From contig CACXFE010000107.1 of NCBI GenBank assembly GCA_902766855.1, positions 1 through 5,692 on the forward strand: a DNA stretch of 5,692 bases, given 5' to 3'. Shown one piece after another: positions 1-5,692 of this stretch; position 1 is the first letter of the stretch; every line of letters starts with the position of its first letter. Below the pieces are notes generated by a model. That model saw only the letters and a program-made list of their open reading frames with translations. It did no database searches and was not told where the DNA came from. Both the position numbers and the translations under genes were made by a program. The DNA comes from Oscillospiraceae bacterium. Lineage in GTDB: Bacteria > Bacillota > Clostridia > Oscillospirales > Acutalibacteraceae.

Positions 1-873
1 CTGATCGAGGCGATCGCGCTCGGGCACGATATCGGGCATACCCCGTTCGGGCACGCGGGGGAACGCTTTCTCGATCAATTACTGTTTGAAAACGCGGGGC
101 GGCATTTCAGCCATAATATTCATTCGGTGCGGGTGCTGGACGGGATCTTTCCTTATAATATCAGCCTGCAAACGCTCGGCGGGATCGCCGCGCACGATGG
201 GGAACTGGAACTTGCCGAGTACCGCCCGCGCCCCCTTTCCGGCTTTGCGGAGTTTGACCGGCTGATGGACGCCTGCGCCCGGGATAAAACCCAGGTGAAA
301 AAACTGGTGCCCGGCACGCTGGAAGGCTGTGTGATGCGCATTTCGGATATTATCGCCTATCTCGGGAAAGACCGACAAGACGCCGAGCGTGCCCATCTTC
401 TGCCGCCCGATGCGTTTCATGACGGGGCGATCGGAACGCGCAACGCCGAGATTTTGCATAATCTGGTGGTCAATATTGTAGAAAACAGTTACGGCAAGCC
501 GTATATCCGCATGGATGAGGAGCATTTTGCGGCGTTGCAGGCGGCCAAGGCCGAAAATTACGAGCAAATCTATAAAAACCAAGCGGTCGAAAAGAAATTG
601 GAGGAAACCGTAAAACCGATCATGGCGGAAGTGTATGCCCGTTTAAAGGAAGATCTTCTCGCCGGGCGGGAGGAATCCCCCGTGTTCACACACCATATCG
701 CATTGGTAAACGCCGCGCATTATCGGCGGGCGTTCCCGTATGAACAAACCGACCCCGATTTGCTGGTGACCGATTATATCGCCAGCATGACCGACGATTA
801 TTTGATTGATCTGTACGCGTACCTGTTTCCGAACAGCCGCCGCAAGATCGAATACCGGGGATATTTTGACTGA
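1..873 (+). CDS. dGTPase-like HD-domain phosphohydrolase (5' end missing)
   Basis: This is the C-terminal 290 residues of a protein of the deoxyguanosinetriphosphate triphosphohydrolase-like family. The reading frame is open from base 1, so the true start lies upstream; GTG at 127 is an internal valine. Residues 8-21 of the visible part read GHDIGHTPFGHAGE, the central HD metal-binding motif of the family (H9, D10), followed by a downstream H65-D66 in AAHDGE. RISDIIAYLGKD, with D116, fits the conserved late aspartate of HD phosphohydrolases. Near the C-terminus, DYIASMTDDY (258-267) is another family hallmark. Only the first HD-domain histidine, which precedes the window, cannot be checked. 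Characterised relatives hydrolyse dNTPs, typically dGTP, to nucleoside and triphosphate in the cytoplasm; the substrate here is inferred from family only. It is separated from the next gene by a promoter-bearing 63 bp gap and probably is not functionally tied to the hydrogenase genes. Confidence 0.9.
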   Translation: MIEAIALGHDIGHTPFGHAGERFLDQLLFENAGRHFSHNIHSVRVLDGIFPYNISLQTLGGIAAHDGELELAEYRPRPLSGFAEFDRLMDACARDKTQVKKLVPGTLEGCVMRISDIIAYLGKDRQDAERAHLLPPDAFHDGAIGTRNAEILHNLVVNIVENSYGKPYIRMDEEHFAALQAAKAENYEQIYKNQAVEKKLEETVKPIMAEVYARLKEDLLAGREESPVFTHHIALVNAAHYRRAFPYEQTDPDLLVTDYIASMTDDYLIDLYAYLFPNSRRKIEYRGYFD

Positions 874-875
874 CC

Positions 876-904
876 TTGCCTTTTTCGGAAAAAAGGTGTA
901 TACT
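876..904 (+). promoter_or_regulatory. Candidate sigma-A promoter for the hydrogenase-maturation operon
   Basis: TTGCCT at 876-881 (4 of 6 matches to the -35 consensus) and TATACT at 899-904 (5 of 6 to the -10) are separated by exactly 17 bp. Transcription would start near 911, giving a leader of about 26 bases before the ATG at 937, which leaves no room for a riboswitch. It sits immediately after the stop of the phosphohydrolase gene and is the only good promoter-like pair seen in the gaps of this window. The assignment is by pattern only. Confidence 0.6.
879..896. repeat. Small inverted repeat in the promoter spacer, possible operator
   Basis: CCTTTTT (879-885) is an exact inverted copy of AAAAAGG (890-896), with a 4-base centre CGGA. 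It overlaps the last three bases of the -35 and fills most of the spacer up to the -10. The position would suit a repressor or redox-responsive regulator. As RNA it would be a weak, AT-rich hairpin with no following T-tract, so it is a poor terminator for the upstream gene. Chance occurrence in an A/T-rich gap is quite possible. Confidence 0.3.
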
Positions 905-923
905 GGGCAAAGAGAAAAAAGAA

Positions 924-930
924 AGAAGGA
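924..930 (+). promoter_or_regulatory. Ribosome binding site of the TM1266-type gene
   Basis: AGAAGGA lies 6 bases before the ATG at 937 and fixes that start. The alternative in-frame ATG at 958 has no comparable site upstream. Confidence 0.7.
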
Positions 931-936
931 TGAAGC

Positions 937-1182
937 ATGGAAAATCGTGTTGCAATCATGAGCATTATTGTGGAAAACCCCGACCAGGTGGAGGAGATCA
1001 ACGCCCTGCTGCATGAAAACGGGGATTCGATCATCGGGCGCATGGGCATCCCCTACCGTGTGAAAAACATCAACATCATCAGCATCGCATTGGACGCTCC
1101 GCAGGATACCGTTTCCGCGATTGCGGGCAAGATCGGCAATTTGCCCGGCATCAATGTGAAAACCGTTTTTGCGAATGTGTAA
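937..1182 (+). CDS. TM1266-type ACT-like protein, putative iron-only hydrogenase system regulator
   Basis: An 81-residue protein beginning MENRVAIMSIIVEN. Its length and the pattern of a first beta strand (VAIMSIIVE), a helix carrying VEEINALLHENGD, the segment IIGRMGIPY, a strand NINIISIALDA, a second helix (DTVSAIAGKIGNLPGI) and a final strand (VKTVFANV) match the small ferredoxin-fold, ACT/NikR-C-like family typified by Thermotoga TM1266. That family occurs almost entirely beside [FeFe]-hydrogenase maturation genes and is annotated as a putative regulator of the system. It has no DNA-binding domain here, so direct transcriptional control by this protein alone is doubtful; ligand sensing or a role in maturation are alternatives. 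It has a good Shine-Dalgarno site and is the first gene of the operon; its stop lies only 3 bases before the hydE start. Family assignment is firm, function is not. Confidence 0.88.
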   Translation: MENRVAIMSIIVENPDQVEEINALLHENGDSIIGRMGIPYRVKNINIISIALDAPQDTVSAIAGKIGNLPGINVKTVFANV

Positions 1183-1185
1183 AGA

Positions 1186-2235
1186 ATGGAACCGGTAGTC
1201 CGCAGCATCGCGGAGCGCCTGGCCGAAGGGCGCCCGCTGACCGAGCAAGAATATCAGACTCTGATCGAGCAACGGGAAGGGGAACTAACCGCTTTCCTGC
1301 GGGAACAAGCGGTCAGCCGCCGCCGCGCGATTTACGGAAACGCGGTTTTTGTGCGGGGGCTGATCGAGATCAGCAATATTTGTAAAAACGATTGCCTGTA
1401 TTGCGGCATTCGCAAAAGCAACGGGCAGTGTTCCCGTTATCGCCTGTCTGAACAGGAGATCCTTGCCTGCACCGAGGAAGGGTATGCCCTCGGGTTTCGC
1501 ACCTTTGTTCTGCAAGGCGGGGAAGACCCGTTTTTTACCGATGCGGTGCTTGAAAAACTGATCGGGCAGATCAAGCGGCGGCATCCTGATTGCGCGGTCA
1601 CGCTTTCGCTTGGAGAGCGAAGCCGCGAAAGTTACGAGCGGCTGTTTGCGGCGGGGGCGGATCGGTATCTGCTGCGCCACGAAACCGCCGAGGAAGGGCA
1701 TTATCGCCGCCTGCACCCGGAGGCGCTCTCTTATCAAAACCGCATGAACTGCCTGAAAACGCTCCAAGAGATCGGCTATCAGGTGGGGTGCGGCTTTATG
1801 GTGGGCTCTCCTTTTCAAACAGCGGCGCATTTGGCGAAGGATTTAAAATTTGTGGAAACCTTTTCGCCGGATATGTGCGGGATCGGGCCGTTTGTCCCTC
1901 ATCAGGAAACCCCGTTTGCGGCGTTTCCCGCCGGCTCGGCGGAACTGACCTGCTTTTTACTTTCGGTGATCCGGCTGATCAAGCCGAATATTTTACTGCC
2001 CGCCACCACGGCGCTCGGTACGGTTCATCCGCGCGGGCGGGAAATGGGGATCGAAGCGGGGGCCAATGTGGTGATGCCTAATCTTTCCCCGGTTTCGGTG
2101 CGCAAAAAATACGAACTGTACGATCATAAAATCTGCACGGGGGAAGAATCCGCCCAGTGCAAAGACTGTTTGCAGGCCCGCATGCGGTCGATCGGATACG
2201 AAATCGCGGTCGATCGCGGCGACATCAAAAAATAA
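1186..2235 (+). CDS. hydE: [FeFe]-hydrogenase H-cluster maturase HydE (radical SAM)
   Basis: A cytoplasmic radical SAM enzyme of 349 residues, the usual HydE length. The CX3CX2C motif that holds the SAM-binding [4Fe-4S] cluster is C66-KND-C70-LY-C73. GGED (111-114) is the SAM-contacting glycine-rich motif that follows it in this family. Near the C-terminus C317, C325 and C328 form a CX7CX2C set, matching the auxiliary cluster site known from Thermotoga HydE; that site is absent in some homologues and is reported as not essential. HydE acts after HydG in assembling the H-cluster 2Fe subcluster, using the HydG-made Fe(CO)2(CN)-cysteine complex. Biotin synthase (BioB) and PylB are close relatives, but the neighbouring TM1266-type gene, hydG and hydF settle the assignment. 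ATG at 1186 lies 3 bases after the previous stop, with only a weak AAAGA upstream, so translation is probably coupled to the preceding gene. Confidence 0.96.
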   Translation: MEPVVRSIAERLAEGRPLTEQEYQTLIEQREGELTAFLREQAVSRRRAIYGNAVFVRGLIEISNICKNDCLYCGIRKSNGQCSRYRLSEQEILACTEEGYALGFRTFVLQGGEDPFFTDAVLEKLIGQIKRRHPDCAVTLSLGERSRESYERLFAAGADRYLLRHETAEEGHYRRLHPEALSYQNRMNCLKTLQEIGYQVGCGFMVGSPFQTAAHLAKDLKFVETFSPDMCGIGPFVPHQETPFAAFPAGSAELTCFLLSVIRLIKPNILLPATTALGTVHPRGREMGIEAGANVVMPNLSPVSVRKKYELYDHKICTGEESAQCKDCLQARMRSIGYEIAVDRGDIKK

Positions 2236-2269
2236 ATTCTCATGAGGAAGAGAAATCTGACTCGCAAGA

Positions 2270-2274
2270 AAGGA
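2270..2274 (+). promoter_or_regulatory. Ribosome binding site of hydG
   Basis: AAGGA 10 bases before ATG 2285 supports that start. The 49-base gap between hydE and hydG (2236-2284) holds this site and an upstream GAGGAAGAG purine run, but no convincing promoter or terminator, so hydG is taken to be cotranscribed with hydE. Confidence 0.6.
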
Positions 2275-2284
2275 ACAAAACATC

Positions 2285-3733
2285 ATGGCAATTTACGATC
2301 CGAAATCCTTAAAAGCGGAAGAATTCATCAACGATGAAGAGATCCGCGCCACCCTGGCCTATGCGGAGGCCAACAAAAACAACGAAGCACTGATTGATGC
2401 GATTTTAGAAAAAGCGCGCCCCCGGAAAACCGAAACCGGCTGTGTTTGCAGCGGCTTGTCCCACCGGGAGGCCTCGGTTTTGCTGGCGTGTGAGATCCCG
2501 GAAAAAATCGAAAAGATCTATCAGATCGCGGAAGAGATCAAACTGGCGTTTTACGGCAACCGCATTGTGATTTTTGCGCCGCTGTATCTTTCCAACTACT
2601 GTGTAAACGGTTGCGTGTACTGCCCGTATCACCACAAAAACAAGCACATTCCCCGCAAAAAACTCACCCAGGAAGAAGTGCGGGCGGAAGTGATCGCCTT
2701 GCAGGATATGGGGCATAAACGGTTGGCGATCGAATCGGGGGAAGACCCGGTCAACAACCCGATCGAATATATTTTAGACTGTATCAAAACCATTTACAGC
2801 GTACACCATAAAAACGGTGATATTCGCCGGGTGAATGTGAACATTGCCGCCACCACGGTGGAGAATTACCGCAAATTAAAAGAGGCGGGCATCGGCACTT
2901 ATATCCTGTTTCAGGAAACCTACCATAAAGAAAGTTATTTAAAACTGCATCCCACCGGGCCGAAACATGATTATGATTATCATACCGAGGCAATGGATCG
3001 CGCCATGGAAGGCGGGATCGACGATGTGGGACTTGGCGTGTTGTTCGGGCTGGAAATGTATAAATATGAATTTGCGGGGCTGATCATGCACGCCGAGCAT
3101 TTGGAAGCGGTGCATGGCGTCGGGCCGCACACCATCAGCGTGCCGCGCGTAAAACACGCCGATGATATTGACCCGGAGGCGTTTGATAACTCCATTTCGG
3201 ATGAAACCTTTGAGAAGATCGCCGCTTGCATCCGGCTGGCGGTGCCGTACACCGGCATGATCATTTCCACCCGCGAAACCGAAGAAGTGCGTTCTAAAAT
3301 GCTGAAAATCGGGATTTCGCAGGTTTCGGGCGGCTCGCGCACCTCGGTGGGCGGCTATACCGAGAAAGAGCGCCCGCATGATACCGAGCAGTTTGATGTG
3401 TCTGACCAGCGCACGCTCGATGAAGTGGTGCGGTGGCTGATGGAGAACGGGCACATCCCGTCTTTCTGCACCGCCTGTTACCGGGAGGGCCGCACGGGCG
3501 ACCGGTTTATGAGCCTGTGCAAGAGCGGGCAGATTCTGAACTGCTGCCACCCCAACGCTTTGATGACGCTGGCGGAATATTTGGAAGACTATGCCTCGCC
3601 CGAAACCAAAAAGATCGGGTATGAGATGATCGAAAAAGAACTGGCGCGGATCCCGAAAGAGAAGGTGCGGGCGATTGCGGAGCAGAACATTGCCGATATT
3701 CGTTCCTCCAACCGGCGGGACTTCCGTTTCTGA
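2285..3733 (+). CDS. hydG: [FeFe]-hydrogenase H-cluster maturase HydG (radical SAM tyrosine lyase)
   Basis: A 482-residue radical SAM enzyme of typical HydG length. The N-terminal SAM cluster motif is C106-VNG-C110-VY-C113, followed by SGED (151-154) in the SAM-binding region. The C-terminal extension carries C395-TA-C398 and C421 in the CX2CX22C arrangement that binds the second, five-iron auxiliary cluster; C420 is adjacent. This C-terminal motif separates HydG from the related tyrosine lyase ThiH, which lacks it. HydG cleaves tyrosine to p-cresol and dehydroglycine, and the latter breaks down to CO and cyanide that are captured on the dangler iron of the auxiliary cluster. GISQVSGGSRTSVGGY (343-358) also fits the family's conserved barrel end. 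Every diagnostic residue is present, so the enzyme should be active. It is followed after 13 bases by hydF. Confidence 0.97.
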   Translation: MAIYDPKSLKAEEFINDEEIRATLAYAEANKNNEALIDAILEKARPRKTETGCVCSGLSHREASVLLACEIPEKIEKIYQIAEEIKLAFYGNRIVIFAPLYLSNYCVNGCVYCPYHHKNKHIPRKKLTQEEVRAEVIALQDMGHKRLAIESGEDPVNNPIEYILDCIKTIYSVHHKNGDIRRVNVNIAATTVENYRKLKEAGIGTYILFQETYHKESYLKLHPTGPKHDYDYHTEAMDRAMEGGIDDVGLGVLFGLEMYKYEFAGLIMHAEHLEAVHGVGPHTISVPRVKHADDIDPEAFDNSISDETFEKIAACIRLAVPYTGMIISTRETEEVRSKMLKIGISQVSGGSRTSVGGYTEKERPHDTEQFDVSDQRTLDEVVRWLMENGHIPSFCTACYREGRTGDRFMSLCKSGQILNCCHPNALMTLAEYLEDYASPETKKIGYEMIEKELARIPKEKVRAIAEQNIADIRSSNRRDFRF

Positions 3734-3735
3734 CA

Positions 3736-3741
3736 GGGAGG
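3736..3741 (+). promoter_or_regulatory. Ribosome binding site that fixes the hydF start
   Basis: GGGAGG, a near-perfect anti-SD match, lies 5 bases before ATG 3747. It supports that start over the in-frame ATG at 3675, which would overlap the 3' end of hydG and add 24 residues not expected ahead of the GTPase domain. Confidence 0.85.
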
Positions 3742-3746
3742 AAAGC

Positions 3747-4934
3747 ATGGGACTGCATGAAACGCCCGCGGGCGAGCGGGTGCATATTGCGTTTTTCGGG
3801 TTGAGAAACGCGGGGAAATCCTCCTTGGTAAACGCCGTCACGGGGCAAGCCCTCTCGGTGGTGTCGGAAGTGAAGGGCACAACGACCGACCCGGTCAAAA
3901 AAGCCATGGAACTGCTGCCGATCGGCCCGGTTCTGATGATCGACACCCCGGGACTTGACGATGAAGGCGCTCTCGGAGCTTTGCGGGTAGAGAAAACGCG
4001 GGAAACGCTGGCGCATACCGATTTTGCCGTGCTGGTAGCGGCGGCGGGCCAGGCGCTTACTCCGCCGGAACAGGCGCTGATCGAGGAATTGAAAGCGCGC
4101 AGCCTGCCGTATTTGATCGCGTATAACAAAGCGGATCTCCAAAAAGAGCGGCCGCCCCTGCCGGACGGCTTGTATGTTTCCGCGAAAACGGGCGAAGGCG
4201 TGGAGGCGCTGAAAGAGCGGCTGGGAGAAATGGCGGCCGGCACGAAAAACGAAAAGAAGATTTTAGCCGATCTGGTTTCCCCGGGGGATACGGTGGTACT
4301 GGTGATCCCGATCGACCGGGCGGCGCCCAAAGGGCGCCTGATCCTGCCGCAGCAGCAAACTTTGCGGGAATTGCTGGATCTGCATTGCCGGGCGGTTTGC
4401 TGCCAGCCGGAAGAACTGCCCGCGCTGTTTGCGGCGGGCGGCACGGTGCGCCTGGTGGTAACCGATTCTCAGGTTTTCGGCAAGGTGGCGGCGGTCACGC
4501 CGGAAAGCGTGCCGCTCACCTCGTTTTCCATCCTGTTTGCGCGGTATAAAGGGGCGCTGGATGGGTTGGTTCGCGGGGCGAAAACACTGAAAACCCTCAA
4601 AACCGGCGACCGGGTTTTGATCAGCGAAGGATGCACGCATCACCGGCAGTGCGGGGACATCGGCACCCAAAAACTGCCGGCATGGATCGAGGAATACAGC
4701 GGCGCAAAGCCGGTGTTTTCGTTTACTTCCGGCGGTGAATTTCCGCAGGATCTGACCGGGTTTTCCCTGATTTTGCATTGCGGCGGCTGTATGTTGAACG
4801 CCGCGGAGATGCAAAACCGCGCGCGTTTGGCGGCGCAGGCCGGGGTCCCCATGGTGAATTACGGCGTGGCGATCGCACAAATGCAAGGCTTGTTAGAGCG
4901 AAGTCTGCGCCCGGTTTTAAAGGAAAAAGGATAA
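3747..4934 (+). CDS. hydF: [FeFe]-hydrogenase H-cluster maturation GTPase and scaffold HydF
   Basis: A 395-residue protein from ATG 3747, the family's usual size. The N-terminal Era/TrmE-like GTPase domain shows the P-loop GLRNAGKS (18-25), a switch I threonine run GTTTDP (44-49), DTPG (66-69), NKAD (127-130) and SAK (145-147). A middle dimerisation region carries VTDSQVF and LTSFSILFARYKG (about 238-269). The C-terminal cluster-binding domain has C296-T-H298 and, 45 residues on, H344-C345-GG-C348, corresponding to the CxH...HCxxC signature whose three cysteines hold a [4Fe-4S] cluster. HydF is the cytoplasmic scaffold on which the 2Fe precursor is held before transfer to apo-HydA. The GTPase motifs rule out a degenerate copy. 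Extra cysteines C214, C218, C219 and C302 are present; their role, if any, is unknown. It begins 13 bases after hydG and is clearly part of the same operon. Confidence 0.96.
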   Translation: MGLHETPAGERVHIAFFGLRNAGKSSLVNAVTGQALSVVSEVKGTTTDPVKKAMELLPIGPVLMIDTPGLDDEGALGALRVEKTRETLAHTDFAVLVAAAGQALTPPEQALIEELKARSLPYLIAYNKADLQKERPPLPDGLYVSAKTGEGVEALKERLGEMAAGTKNEKKILADLVSPGDTVVLVIPIDRAAPKGRLILPQQQTLRELLDLHCRAVCCQPEELPALFAAGGTVRLVVTDSQVFGKVAAVTPESVPLTSFSILFARYKGALDGLVRGAKTLKTLKTGDRVLISEGCTHHRQCGDIGTQKLPAWIEEYSGAKPVFSFTSGGEFPQDLTGFSLILHCGGCMLNAAEMQNRARLAAQAGVPMVNYGVAIAQMQGLLERSLRPVLKEKG

Positions 4935-4938
4935 CAAA

Positions 4939-4945
4939 AAAGGAG
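4939..4945 (+). promoter_or_regulatory. Ribosome binding site of the repeat lipoprotein gene
   Basis: AAAGGAG lies 10 bases before ATG 4956, within the 21-base gap after hydF. The start it selects gives a well-formed lipoprotein signal peptide, which confirms it. No terminator hairpin is visible in the gap. Confidence 0.75.
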
Positions 4946-4955
4946 TATTTTCGGC

Positions 4956-5692
4956 ATGGGTCATTTCAAAAAAATAGGTTGTATGTTTTTGTGTGCGGCG
5001 ATCCTGTTATCGCTCGCCGCTTGCCATAAACACATTCCGGGCCCCGCGGCAACCTGCACGGCGGCGCAGGTGTGTACCGAATGCGGCAAAGTTCTTCAAA
5101 AAGAGTTGGGGCACGCCCCGGGCGACGCCGCCACCTGCACCGAGCCGCAGGTTTGCACCCGCTGCGGGGAAACACTGGCGGAGCCGCTCGGCCATGTGCC
5201 GGGGAAAGAGGCCACCTGCACCGAGCCGCAGATCTGCACCCGCTGTGAGCAGGTGATCACGCTTGCCACCGGGCATCAGGTCGGGGGCGACGGCGTTTGC
5301 CTGGTTTGCGGCGAAAGCGTGGCGCCTTCTCCTGCCAAATATACCGCGCCCGGCGGCGGGAAAAGCCCGGCCGAGGCGTTTGCGGGGCTGGTTGCCGAAA
5401 CACAGAACAGCGATCACTACCATCCTTCCGGCACGCCGTATACCAAAAATGCCGTGATGGTGTGCGGGGATTACGGCATGGAGTATTTTAAACCGAGCAA
5501 ATCGGGCAATCAGGCCTATGCCGAAGTGTTGAACGCCTTTGCGAAAAAACATTCCAAAGTGAAGGTCACCAGTTTGATCGTGCCGAAATGCTGTACTTTC
5601 GAAACGCCTGCCGGGGCGGATGATCCGCTGGAAAACACCAAGGCGTTTATCGCGGCGACCTATGATATGATGGACGACCGCATCAAAAAAGC
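4956..5692 (+). CDS. Lipoprotein with Cys/His-rich 27-residue repeats and a possible DHHW/SGNH-like domain (3' end missing)
   Basis: The frame is open from ATG 4956 to the window edge (245 codons), so the C-terminus is unseen. Residues 1-23 are a lipoprotein signal: MGHFKK, a hydrophobic core and lipobox LAAC with the acylated cysteine at C23, predicting export and membrane anchoring. Residues 32-112 are three 27-residue repeats of the form ATCTEPQVCTRCG...LGHxPG, followed by a shortened fourth ending VCLVCGE. Each repeat has CX5CX2C plus a GH, which suggests a zinc-ribbon-like metal site or disulphide module. After a Pro/Gly/Lys linker (about 121-138), residues from about 139 include NAVMVCGDYGMEYFKP, then a stretch with AYAEVLNAFAKKH and VTSLIVPKCC. 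This resembles the opening part of the DHHW family, SGNH-hydrolase/AlgX-like proteins of Firmicutes, whose catalytic motif would lie beyond the window. The lipoprotein and repeat calls are solid; the DHHW call is tentative. Function is unknown. Confidence 0.8.
   Translation, partial: MGHFKKIGCMFLCAAILLSLAACHKHIPGPAATCTAAQVCTECGKVLQKELGHAPGDAATCTEPQVCTRCGETLAEPLGHVPGKEATCTEPQICTRCEQVITLATGHQVGGDGVCLVCGESVAPSPAKYTAPGGGKSPAEAFAGLVAETQNSDHYHPSGTPYTKNAVMVCGDYGMEYFKPSKSGNQAYAEVLNAFAKKHSKVKVTSLIVPKCCTFETPAGADDPLENTKAFIAATYDMMDDRIKK
5049..5321 (+). repeat. Tandem 81-bp coding repeat, three copies plus a partial fourth
   Basis: Copies begin at 5049, 5130 and 5211, a spacing of exactly 81 bp (27 codons), with a degenerate partial unit at 5292-5321. 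Copies two and three are nearly identical at their start (GCCACCTGCACCGAGCCGCA in both), whereas copy one differs there (GCAACCTGCACGGCGGCGCA). This pattern points to a more recent duplication of the second and third units. The repeats are entirely in frame and encode the Cys/His modules of the lipoprotein. Confidence 0.9.

Noticed and set aside
879..896. The CCTTTTT/AAAAAGG hairpin as a rho-independent terminator of the phosphohydrolase gene
   Set aside because: The stem has only two G-C pairs and no T-tract follows; the next bases form the -10 element.
2242..2337. A 31-codon ORF starting ATGAGGAAGAG between hydE and hydG
   Set aside because: It runs out of frame into hydG, covers the hydG ribosome binding site, has no good ribosome binding site of its own, and encodes a basic peptide with no recognisable pattern. 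A leader-peptide role cannot be excluded but nothing supports it.
3675..3746. Upstream in-frame start for hydF at 3675
   Set aside because: The 24 extra residues overlap the coding end of hydG, and GGGAGG lies correctly placed before ATG 3747, which gives the usual HydF length.
2939..4444. A 501-codon open frame on the - strand opposite hydG and hydF
   Set aside because: It is antisense to two well-identified genes with all motifs intact, has low-complexity Ser/Arg/Pro-rich composition, and spans the hydG-hydF junction. It is a by-product of the codon bias of the + strand genes.
4890..4920. A promoter for the lipoprotein gene at the end of hydF (TTGTTA and TTTTAA)
   Set aside because: The spacing is 19 bp and the -10 match is poor; it is not better than chance in coding sequence.
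5049..5321. A CRISPR-like or other non-coding repeat array
   Set aside because: The 81-bp units are contiguous, without unique spacers, and remain in frame as Cys/His modules of a lipoprotein.

Overview
The window looks like chromosomal DNA from an anaerobic, fermentative member of the Firmicutes, most likely a Clostridia/Oscillospiraceae-type gut bacterium. Three things suggest this: a full set of [FeFe]-hydrogenase maturation genes, Shine-Dalgarno sites of the AGGAGG type, and a lipoprotein carrying Cys/His repeats (ATCTEPQVCTRCG) of a kind common in surface proteins of gut Firmicutes. Codon use is moderately GC-rich throughout, with no compositional break. This placement is inference; there is no rRNA or other phylogenetic marker here. 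All genes are on the + strand and coding density is very high.

Layout: (1) 1-873 is the 3' part of a dGTPase-like HD-domain phosphohydrolase gene whose start is outside the window. (2) 874-936 is a short gap with a good candidate sigma-A promoter (TTGCCT, 17 bp, TATACT) whose spacer holds a small inverted repeat. (3) 937-4934 is a compact operon: an 81-residue TM1266-type ACT-like protein, then hydE, hydG and hydF. (4) 4956-5692 is the 5' part of a lipoprotein gene that stays open to the window edge. It has a signal peptide with lipobox, three exact 27-residue Cys/His repeats plus a partial fourth, and a C-terminal domain resembling the start of the DHHW/SGNH-like family.

How the genes work together: HydE and HydG are radical SAM enzymes that help build the organometallic 2Fe subcluster of the H-cluster (HydG makes CO and cyanide on iron from tyrosine; HydE acts on the HydG product). 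HydF is the GTPase scaffold that delivers the precursor to apo-HydA. The small ACT-like protein is regularly found with these genes and is named a putative regulator, but its role is not established. All diagnostic cysteines and the GTPase motifs are intact, so the maturation system appears functional. The hydrogenase structural gene is not in the window. The lipoprotein follows hydF by only 21 bp with its own strong ribosome binding site, so it may be cotranscribed, but nothing in its sequence links it to hydrogenase assembly.

The core of the window is a known system. The least explained part is the lipoprotein at the right edge and its proximity to the maturation operon.
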